Source: Bryobacteraceae bacterium (GTDB lineage: Bacteria; Acidobacteriota; Terriglobia; Bryobacterales; Bryobacteraceae). From it: a stretch of 5,098 nucleotides of DNA. The translations under genes and the position numbers were made by a program. The stretch lies in contig JASHWA010000117.1 in NCBI GenBank assembly GCA_030044325.1, positions 1 to 5,098 on the forward strand, read 5' to 3'. Position 1 is the stretch's first letter; each line of letters starts with the position of its first letter. The notes beneath the pieces are model-generated. The model did no database searches. It was not told the DNA's origin and saw only the letters and a list, made by a program, of their open reading frames with translations. This document shows positions 1 to 5,098 of the stretch, piece by piece.

Positions 1-15
1 TGGTAGTGATCACCC

Positions 16-2712
16 ATGTTAAAAGTCAAAGCCCAATCTCCCGACGATCTCAATCCGCAGGAAACCTCCGAGTGGGTTGAGGCGCTCGACCAGATCATCG
101 ATGAAGCCGGGCCCGACCGGGCCAGCTATCTGCTGGAACGGCTCATGGAGCGCGCGGCCAATCTCGGTGTCCAGGTGCCGCTGCGTTGGAATACGCCCTA
201 CATTAATACGATTCCGCCGGAAGAAGAGGTCGCCTATCCGGGTGATCGCAGGCTGGAGCGCAACATCAAGAGCCTGGTCCGCTGGAACGCGGTCGCGATG
301 GTGGTGCGCGCCAATAAATATGACCCCAATATCGGAGGTCACCTGGCGACTTATGCGTCGCTCGCCACGCTGGTCGAAGTGGGCTTCAATCATTTCTTTC
401 ACGGCTCCTATCGCGACGAAACGCATGGCGAGCTCCCCGGCGATTTCGTCTACTTCCAGGGGCACGCGTCGCCCGGAATGTACGCGCGCGCCTTTGTCGA
501 AGGCCGGCTCACCGAAAAGCATCTTGAAAATTTCCGTCACGAATTGCGCGACCATCCGGGTCTTTCGTCGTATCCGCATCCCTGGCTGATGCCCGATTTC
601 TGGCAGTTCCCCACCGTCTCGATGGGGCTCGGCCCGATCTCGGCGATCTACCAGGCGCGCTTCCAAAAGTATCTGGAGCATCGCGGCATCGTCCCGGCGT
701 CGCCGCGAAAAATCTGGGCATTTCTGGGCGACGGCGAAACCGATGAGCCGGAATCGCTGGGCGCGTTGACGCTCGCCTCGCGCGAAAAGCTGGACAACCT
801 GATTTTCGTGGTCAACTGCAATCTCCAGCGTCTGGATGGCCCGGTGCGCGGCAACGGCAGTATCATTCAGGAACTCGAAGCTGCGTTCCGCGGCGCCGGG
901 TGGAACGTCATCAAAGTCATCTGGGGCGCGGGATGGGATGAGCTGCTCGCGCGCGATCACACCGGCCTGCTATTGAAGCGTATGCACGAATGTCCCGATG
1001 GCGAATACCAGGTGTTTCGCGCACGCGACGGCGCCTATATTCGCAAGGAATTCTTCGGCAAGTATCCGGAGCTGTTGAAGCTGGTGGAACACATGTCGGA
1101 TGAGGACATCTGGGCGCTGCGCCGCGGCGGTCACGATCCGGTGAAGGTTTATAACGCCTACAAGCGCGCCCTCGAAACCACCGGCATGCCCACCGTGATC
1201 CTCGCCAAAACGGTGAAAGGCTACGGATTCGGCGAAGCCGCCGAAGGCCGTAACACCGCCCACCAGGCCAAAAAGCTCGCCGAAGCCGACCTGGTCAAAT
1301 TCCGCGAGCGCTTCGAGCTCCCGCTTTCAAACGACGTCGTCAGCCACGTCGAATTCGTACGCCCTCCGGTGGATTCGCCGGAAGCCGAATATATCCAGTC
1401 GCGTATCCAGGCGATGGGCGGCTCGCTTCCGCGGCGCAATGTGAAACACATCAATATCCAGGCGCCGCCGCTTGGAATTTTCAACGATTTACTGGGCGGT
1501 TCGCGCGGCCGCGAAGCCTCCACCACCGCGGCCTTCGTCAGCGTCTTGAAAGCGCTCATGAAGGAGCCGCAAATCGGCAAGCTGGTGGTCCCCATCATCC
1601 CTGATGAAGCCCGCACTTTCGGCATGGAATCGCTGTTCCGCGACTACGGAATCTATGCGAGCCAGGGCCAGCGCTACAAACCGGTCGATTCGAACGTGCT
1701 GCTGTATTACAAGGAAGCGCAGAACGGCCAGATTCTCGAAGAAGGCATCACCGAAGCCGGCTCGATGGCGTCCTTCACCGCGGCCGGAACCGCGTACGCC
1801 AATCATGGCGTGCCGATGATTCCCTTCTACACCTACTATTCGATGTTCGGGTATCAGCGCGTCGGCGACCTGATGTGGGCATTCGGCGATCTGCGCGGGA
1901 AAGGATTTCTGATGGGCGGAACGGCGGGACGCTCCACCCTGCTGGGCGAAGGTTTGCAGCACCAGGACGGCCACAGCCCCGTCCTGATGAGCGTCATCCC
2001 CACCTGCGCCATCTACGATCCCGCTTACGCCTACGAGCTCGCGGTAATCGTTCAGGACGGCATTCGCCGCATGTACCAGGAGATGGAAGAGCGCTTTTAC
2101 TACATCACGGTCTATAACGAAAATTACGTGCAGCCGCCCATGCCGGAGATCGAAGGCTTGCGCGAAGGCATTCTGCGCGGGATTTACAAGTATCGCGCGG
2201 CGGTGGATGGTCCCGCGGCGGTCCAGTTGTTCGGAAGCGGATCGATTCTGAATGAAGCGCTCAAAGCGCAGCAGGTTCTGGCCGAGCGTTACCAGATCCC
2301 CGCCGACGTCTGGTCCGTCCCCAGCTACAACGAGCTGCGCCGCGAAGCGCTCGCCGTCGATCGCTGGAACCGGCTGCACCCGGCGAGCGAATCGAAAACG
2401 CCGCTGATCGCCAAGGTGCTCGAAGGTTCCTCCGGCCCGATTATCGCGGCCACTGATTACATCAAAGCGGTGCCCGATCAGATCGCGCCGTGGCTTCCCA
2501 CCGGCCGGCTGACCTCGCTCGGCACCGACGGTTTCGGCCGCAGCGAAAATCGCGAGCATCTGCGCCGCTTTTTCGAAATTTCCGCCGAAGCGATCGCGCA
2601 GGCCGCTCTTTCCGCGCTCGCGCGCACCGGCGCCATCAGCCCCATGCGAGCCGAAGTCGCCATCGCGGAGCTCGGCTTCCATCCCGAAAAGCGCGACCCC
2701 GCGCGGGCGTAG
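16..2712 (+). CDS. aceE: Pyruvate dehydrogenase E1 component, homodimeric type
   Basis: Cytoplasmic thiamine-diphosphate enzyme that decarboxylates pyruvate and passes the acetyl group to the lipoyl domain of E2, linking glycolysis to acetyl-CoA. At 898 aa it is close to E. coli AceE (887 aa) and aligns with it by eye over its whole length. Visible motifs: YINTIPPEEE (62-71), GGH with H109, YFQGHASPG with H150, SSYPHP (184-189), the ThDP/Mg motif GDGETDEPES (238-247) followed by NCNLQRLDGP (267-276), the mobile inner loop AAEGRNTAHQ with H416 (E. coli H407 equivalent), GQILEEGITE with E576 as the probable cofactor-activating glutamate, GLQHQDGHS (647-655) and GTDGFGRSENRE (836-847). No key residue looks lost. 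The ATG is fixed by an in-frame TGA at 7-9; only a weak Shine-Dalgarno-like stretch precedes it. The C-terminus is complete. No E2 or E3 gene follows, so any aceF partner lies upstream or elsewhere. Confidence 0.98.
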   Translation: MLKVKAQSPDDLNPQETSEWVEALDQIIDEAGPDRASYLLERLMERAANLGVQVPLRWNTPYINTIPPEEEVAYPGDRRLERNIKSLVRWNAVAMVVRANKYDPNIGGHLATYASLATLVEVGFNHFFHGSYRDETHGELPGDFVYFQGHASPGMYARAFVEGRLTEKHLENFRHELRDHPGLSSYPHPWLMPDFWQFPTVSMGLGPISAIYQARFQKYLEHRGIVPASPRKIWAFLGDGETDEPESLGALTLASREKLDNLIFVVNCNLQRLDGPVRGNGSIIQELEAAFRGAGWNVIKVIWGAGWDELLARDHTGLLLKRMHECPDGEYQVFRARDGAYIRKEFFGKYPELLKLVEHMSDEDIWALRRGGHDPVKVYNAYKRALETTGMPTVILAKTVKGYGFGEAAEGRNTAHQAKKLAEADLVKFRERFELPLSNDVVSHVEFVRPPVDSPEAEYIQSRIQAMGGSLPRRNVKHINIQAPPLGIFNDLLGGSRGREASTTAAFVSVLKALMKEPQIGKLVVPIIPDEARTFGMESLFRDYGIYASQGQRYKPVDSNVLLYYKEAQNGQILEEGITEAGSMASFTAAGTAYANHGVPMIPFYTYYSMFGYQRVGDLMWAFGDLRGKGFLMGGTAGRSTLLGEGLQHQDGHSPVLMSVIPTCAIYDPAYAYELAVIVQDGIRRMYQEMEERFYYITVYNENYVQPPMPEIEGLREGILRGIYKYRAAVDGPAAVQLFGSGSILNEALKAQQVLAERYQIPADVWSVPSYNELRREALAVDRWNRLHPASESKTPLIAKVLEGSSGPIIAATDYIKAVPDQIAPWLPTGRLTSLGTDGFGRSENREHLRRFFEISAEAIAQAALSALARTGAISPMRAEVAIAELGFHPEKRDPARA

Positions 2713-2798
2713 AGCGCGCCCCATAGCTGTCTGATTCGGCACACGGGCGTGGGATCATCCCCAATTCGCTGAGGCGCGACAGCAATGGAGCGCGTTGC

Positions 2799-3017
2799 TC
2801 AATACCGGCTTCTTAACCCTCTGATCCGGATCCTGCGCCCGCCTGCGTACACGCCCAGCGTGAACATCAGCAGGAACGTCAGCAGGATCATCACCACGGA
2901 CCAGAACGAAACCTCCGGCACCTTCAGCAGGAAAACTCCCACGCTTCCGGCCAAAAACACGGCGAAGAGAACGGAAACAATCCGCGTAATCATCGCCAAT
3001 CGAGCCGCAAATCGCAT
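2799..3017 (-). CDS. Small two-helix membrane protein, function unknown
   Basis: A 72-aa protein I do not recognise with certainty. Two hydrophobic segments are clear: about residues 10-31 (ITRIVSVLFAVFLAGSVGVF and flanks) and 38-58 (FWSVVMILLTFLLMFTLGVY). They are joined by a short loop (KVPEVS) and followed by a basic tail (GGRRIRIRGLRSRY). Size, hairpin topology and basic tail recall the LapA/DUF1049 family of inner-membrane proteins, but this is an impression only. It starts 24 bp after the motB stop on the same strand and in the same frame, so it is probably the third gene of the motA-motB unit. No clear Shine-Dalgarno precedes the ATG; an internal ATG at codon 9 is an alternative start that would keep both helices. 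An overlapping 83-aa frame on the plus strand (2785-3036) lacks membrane or domain features and is taken as a shadow. Confidence 0.72.
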   Translation of the reverse strand: MRFAARLAMITRIVSVLFAVFLAGSVGVFLLKVPEVSFWSVVMILLTFLLMFTLGVYAGGRRIRIRGLRSRY

Positions 3018-3041
3018 GCCACTGGTAACCGCTTGATTCCG

Positions 3042-3647
3042 CTAGAGGACGTCGGAAAAATTTGCCAGAATCACGATCTCCACCCTCCGGTTTATCGCCC
3101 GCCCTTCCACCGTCTCATTGGACCCGCGCGGCCGGTTGGCGCCGTCGCTTGACACCGAAAGCCTCGCTTCATCGATCCCACAGCGATCCGTCAGCAATTC
3201 CCGCAAACGCAGCCCGCGCGCCGACGCCAGATCCCAGTTATCGCGAAAATGCCGGTTGTGGATCGGCGCCGAATCCGCGTGGCCGATCAGCATCACGTGA
3301 TTCGGAACCGTGCGGATCGCGTCGGCGATCTGCTCCACCGCGGAGAGCGCCGCGTCGCTCACGCGATCGTCGCCGGAAGCGAACAGAATCTGCTGGGGCA
3401 GGCTGATCACCAGCCCGCGCGCCTCGCGATGCACGTCGAGTCCGGATTTCTGCAGGCGCTCTTCGATATCGGAAAGCGGCGCGCGCTTTTCCACCGGTGG
3501 CGGCGCGGGCGGCGGAACAGCCGCGGGCGCTATGGTTTTCGCCGCCGCCGCGACGAAAAACGTCAGCAAAATGGTCATCACGTCCAGATAGCTGACCGTC
3601 CAGCGGTCGCGATGCCAGGTCTCGTGTTGCAGATATCTCGGTTTCAT
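3042..3647 (-). CDS. motB: MotB/OmpA-family peptidoglycan-anchored stator subunit
   Basis: A 201-aa partner of the MotA-like protein, predicted to sit in the inner membrane with its C-terminal domain in the periplasm. The N-terminus matches the MotB single-helix motif: W16-TVSYLDVMTILLTFFVAAAA, with D22 at the position of the ion-binding aspartate (E. coli MotB D32). A Pro/Ala-rich linker (about 38-52) leads to an OmpA-like peptidoglycan-binding domain (about 78-195): GLVISLPQQILFASG, LIGHADSAPI (H123, D125), FRDNWDLASARG (134-145) and the closing NRRVEIVI (187-194). It is short compared with E. coli MotB (308 aa); the linker is shortened and the protein ends soon after the OmpA fold. The ATG overlaps the motA stop (ATGA, 3644-3647) and has a GGAG element 8 bp upstream inside motA, indicating translational coupling. 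Whether it serves flagella or another machine cannot be told from this window. Confidence 0.92.
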   Translation of the reverse strand: MKPRYLQHETWHRDRWTVSYLDVMTILLTFFVAAAAKTIAPAAVPPPAPPPVEKRAPLSDIEERLQKSGLDVHREARGLVISLPQQILFASGDDRVSDAALSAVEQIADAIRTVPNHVMLIGHADSAPIHNRHFRDNWDLASARGLRLRELLTDRCGIDEARLSVSSDGANRPRGSNETVEGRAINRRVEIVILANFSDVL

Positions 3648-4462
3648 TGCGGCCGCTCCACGAAAGCCGTCAGGCGCTCGCGAATCAGCGCCGGGTGCAG
3701 ACCATCCACCAGCGCCAGCACGCCTTCGATCGCCATCTCATCCGTCTCGAAAGCTTCCGCCACGTTGGCGCGAATCCGGTTCGCCGCCGGCAGAAGCAGC
3801 AGGTTCGCCAGCCCCAGCCCGTAGATCGTCGAAACGAACGCGGTTCCCACCCCGCTCGCAACTCCGGCAATATTCGAAAACTGGCGCAGCACGTCAATCA
3901 ACCCCACCACCGTTCCCAGCACGCCGATGGTCGGCGCGAATCCGCCCGCTACCTCCAGCGTCTTTGCGTCCGTTTCGCCATTGCGCTCCCTCAGCCGAAG
4001 CTTCGATTCGAGCGCGGATTTCAGTTGCTCGCGGTCCGCCACATCCACCGCCAGCGTCAGCGATTCGCGCAGAAACGGATTGGCGATCTTCTCGATCTGC
4101 GCCTCCATCGCCAGCAGACCCCTGCTGCGCACCGGCTTGGCGAGCGACAGGATCTGTTCGGCCAGCGCGGCGCGATCCACCTCGGTGCGTGAGAACAGCC
4201 TCCACAGCGCTCGCGCGCAATTGCCCAGCGCGCGCCGCGGCGTGGTCACGATGCTCACCCCGAAGGTTCCGCCCAGCACGATCGTCATTCCCGCCGGCTG
4301 AAGAAAATAAGACAGGCGAACGCCGGTGATCGCGATCCCCGCGACCAGAGATGCGATCGCGATCGCGATTCCGGCCATGATGTGAAAATCGATCGCGCGC
4401 CGGGGCGCGGCGCGTTCGACCGGTCTTTCCGTTTCCGGCAGTGCAATGGCGGGCGTAGACAA
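3644..4462 (-). CDS. motA: MotA-family ion-channel stator subunit
   Basis: A 272-aa integral membrane protein that, with MotB, would form an ion-conducting stator complex. Four hydrophobic segments: about 28-47, 52-73 (QPAGMTIVLGGTFGVSIV, the usual MotA second-helix signature), 172-192 and 203-225. The third and fourth carry the diagnostic motifs GGFAPTIGVLGTVVGLIDVL (P177) and GVGTAFVSTIYGLGLANLLL with P225 in LLPAANR; these match the two functional prolines of E. coli MotA (P173, P222). In the cytoplasmic loop, R112 and E120 are spaced like E. coli R90/E98. The family is clear; length is near E. coli MotA (295 aa). The start is TTG: an in-frame TAG at 4481-4483 rules out an ATG further upstream, the next ATG is at residue 29 at the edge of helix 1, and a GGAGAG element lies 6 bp before the TTG. 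It is the first gene of the minus-strand unit and overlaps motB by 4 bp. No flagellar genes are visible. Confidence 0.93.
   Translation of the reverse strand: MSTPAIALPETERPVERAAPRRAIDFHIMAGIAIAIASLVAGIAITGVRLSYFLQPAGMTIVLGGTFGVSIVTTPRRALGNCARALWRLFSRTEVDRAALAEQILSLAKPVRSRGLLAMEAQIEKIANPFLRESLTLAVDVADREQLKSALESKLRLRERNGETDAKTLEVAGGFAPTIGVLGTVVGLIDVLRQFSNIAGVASGVGTAFVSTIYGLGLANLLLLPAANRIRANVAEAFETDEMAIEGVLALVDGLHPALIRERLTAFVERPQ
3656..3660 (-). promoter_or_regulatory. Ribosome binding site for motB inside the motA 3' end
   Basis: On the minus strand TGGAG lies 8 bp before the motB ATG, within the last codons of motA. Together with the ATGA overlap it supports the chosen motB start and coupled translation of the two stator subunits. 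Confidence 0.6.
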
Positions 4463-4468
4463 GTTCGG

Positions 4469-4474
4469 CTCTCC
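4469..4474 (-). promoter_or_regulatory. Ribosome binding site deciding the TTG start of motA
   Basis: On the minus strand GGAGAG is followed by six bases and then TTG. It is a good match to the anti-Shine-Dalgarno consensus at a normal distance. The only in-frame codons between the TTG and the upstream stop (4481-4483) include no ATG or GTG, so this site settles the start at 4462. Confidence 0.7.
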
Positions 4475-4552
4475 GCAAATCTATCAGGCACCTCGGTTGC
4501 CACCGGAAACTCCCGTGAATTGAGCCACTTGCGTTCATGGAAGCGCCATCAT

Positions 4553-4571
4553 TTTGCCGCCCGGCGGCAAA
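4553..4571. repeat. Perfect 19-bp inverted repeat in the divergent intergenic region
   Basis: TTTGCCGCCCGGCGGCAAA consists of two 9-bp arms around a single central base. It lies almost exactly midway between the two divergent starts (about 100 bp from 4462 and 110 bp from 4673). Its symmetry suits a dimeric repressor or activator site. As RNA it could form an 8-bp stem with a 3-base loop in the leader of either gene. No run of T follows on the plus strand, and on the minus strand the stem is followed by AATGATGG, so it is not a typical intrinsic terminator. No convincing -35/-10 pair was found next to it. Confidence 0.55.
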
Positions 4572-4641
4572 TCCTTGCCATGGTAACGGCGGGTGGGTGC
4601 GCGCCGTCTCAATATTCCATGGCGGGCTTTTCGGAACGGGA

Positions 4642-4658
4642 TGGTGTGCTGCGCACCA
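4642..4658 (+). promoter_or_regulatory. Possible leader stem-loop just before the exported-protein ribosome site
   Basis: TGGTGTGCTGCGCACCA can fold as a 6-bp stem (TGGTGT with GCACCA, one U-G pair) around a GCTGC loop. It ends two bases before the AGCAGG ribosome-binding element of the gene at 4673, so it could influence ribosome access. Short imperfect stems are expected by chance in sequence this GC-rich. Confidence 0.25.
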
Positions 4659-4660
4659 AC

Positions 4661-4666
4661 AGCAGG
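4661..4666 (+). promoter_or_regulatory. Ribosome binding site supporting the start at 4673
   Basis: AGCAGG matches AGGAGG in five of six bases and lies 6 bp before the ATG at 4673. The reading frame is open well upstream, with in-frame ATGs at 4580 and 4619, but neither of those has a comparable element. This site, with the signal peptide directly behind the ATG, selects the start. Confidence 0.5.
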
Positions 4667-4672
4667 CCAAGC

Positions 4673-5098
4673 ATGACACGTCGCACCGCTATTCTTCTGG
4701 GCCTTGCCCTGCCCGCGCTCGCGCATCCCGCAAGCGAATTCTGGGAGGAAAAAGATCCCAAAGACTGGTCCGACGACCAGCGCAAACAGATTCTCACCAA
4801 TTCGCCCTGGGCGCGCGCAGCCACTGTAAAATACAACGCCGGCGCCAGTGGAATCGGAATGACCGGTATGGGCGGAACACGCCGCCCCGGACGCGTCACG
4901 CCCACCCCCGGCGCACCCGCGAACAATAGCGGCGCCGCTCCGCTGCCCACCAAGTACGACGCCATCGTCCGCTGGGAATCCTCACTCCCCATTCGCGAAG
5001 CCAAGAAAACCAAGTCGGCCGACGATCCCTACGCGAACTACATTCTGTGCGTAACCGGCGATCTCCCCATGCTCGGCCGCGCCTCCGACGATGAAACC
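4673..5098 (+). CDS. Exported protein of unknown function, 5' part only
   Basis: The first 142 codons of a gene cut by the window edge. The N-terminus MTRRTAILLGLALPALA is a classic signal peptide: two arginines, a hydrophobic core and an ALA site that would cleave before His18. No lipobox cysteine follows, so the product is probably periplasmic, outer-membrane-associated or secreted. The mature part begins with a Trp-rich motif, SEFWEEKDPKDWSDDQRKQI (21-40) then LTNSPWARAATV (41-52). A flexible Gly/Met/Pro/Ala-rich stretch follows (about 56-92), then YDAIVRWESSLPIREAKK (95-112) and NYILCVTGDLPMLG (122-135). I associate this arrangement (FW...W(S)...LTNSPWA, then a VRWESxLPxREA block) with uncharacterised, often multi-copy exported proteins of Acidobacteria; that is recall, not a search result. 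The gene diverges from the motA unit. In-frame ATGs at 4619 and 4580 would bury the signal peptide and are disfavoured. Confidence 0.85.
   Translation, partial: MTRRTAILLGLALPALAHPASEFWEEKDPKDWSDDQRKQILTNSPWARAATVKYNAGASGIGMTGMGGTRRPGRVTPTPGAPANNSGAAPLPTKYDAIVRWESSLPIREAKKTKSADDPYANYILCVTGDLPMLGRASDDET

Noticed and set aside
19..960. 313-codon open frame antisense to the aceE 5' half
   Set aside because: Same GC-bias shadow: low-complexity charged composition, no domain, fully covered by aceE.
1489..2742. 417-codon open frame antisense to aceE
   Set aside because: Its product is rich in Arg, Gly, Ala, Asp and His with no recognisable domain. It mirrors the third-position GC bias of the real gene, which removes stops from an opposite frame. 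aceE is unambiguous here.
2750..2763. TGGG/CCCA short hairpin in the convergent gap as a terminator
   Set aside because: Only four base pairs and no T-run. Another 5-bp stem (GGGCG/CGCCC) overlaps the end of aceE and is equally weak. No terminator can be claimed between the convergent genes.
3249..4192. Overlapping plus-strand frames (191 aa at 3249-3824 and 181 aa at 3647-4192)
   Set aside because: They lie antisense to the confidently assigned motB and motA, are Arg/Gln/His-rich and show no motif, signal peptide or membrane segment.
3042..4462. Zorya-type anti-phage system based on the MotA/MotB-like pair
   Set aside because: ZorA carries a long cytoplasmic tail that this 272-aa MotA lacks, and no helicase, nuclease or other Zorya component is nearby.
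4478..4483. Minus-strand TGA-TAGATT as an extended -10 box for motA
   Set aside because: No matching -35 is present, and transcription would begin on top of the ribosome binding site, leaving it out of the mRNA or incomplete.
3894..4679. 261-codon minus-strand frame covering the motA 5' part and the intergenic region
   Set aside because: It competes with motA, which has clear family motifs and four membrane helices. This frame reads as Arg/Gly-rich repeats typical of an out-of-frame translation.
1..5098. Mobile elements, CRISPR arrays, tRNA or rRNA genes
   Set aside because: No transposase motifs, terminal repeats, regularly spaced repeats, cloverleaf-like segments or rRNA signatures were seen, and base composition is even across the window.

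Overview
The window is high-GC bacterial chromosome with strong G/C preference at third codon positions. It holds one complete metabolic gene, a compact three-gene unit on the opposite strand, and the start of an exported-protein gene. The best guess at the source is an acidobacterium of the Solibacter/Bryobacter type. This rests mainly on the 3'-most gene, whose mature N-terminus (FW..KDWSDDQRKQILTNSPWA, then VRWESSLPIREA) looks to me like a family of uncharacterised exported proteins common in that group. The call is from memory of family resemblance, not from a search.

Layout. Positions 16-2712 (+) encode a full-length homodimeric-type pyruvate dehydrogenase E1 (aceE, 898 aa) with its thiamine-diphosphate and active-site histidine motifs intact. 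After an 86-bp convergent gap with no convincing terminator come three minus-strand genes, read from right to left. These are a MotA-family stator/proton-channel subunit (4462-3644, TTG start with a good Shine-Dalgarno), a short MotB/OmpA-family partner (3647-3042, overlapping by 4 bp in an ATGA arrangement), and a 72-aa protein with two predicted membrane helices (3017-2799), 24 bp downstream and in the same frame as motB. A 210-bp divergent intergenic region (4463-4672) separates this unit from the exported-protein gene (4673 to the window edge, +). Its centre carries a perfect 19-bp inverted repeat.

How the genes work together. MotA and MotB homologues form an ion-driven membrane complex anchored to peptidoglycan; overlap and spacing suggest the small membrane protein is co-transcribed with them. 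No flagellar, chemotaxis, gliding or defence genes are visible, so what the complex powers is open. aceE stands apart: neither E2 (aceF) nor E3 (lpd) follows it, and the next genes run towards it. Most of the window is ordinary. The less explained parts are the exported protein, the central palindrome and the small membrane protein.
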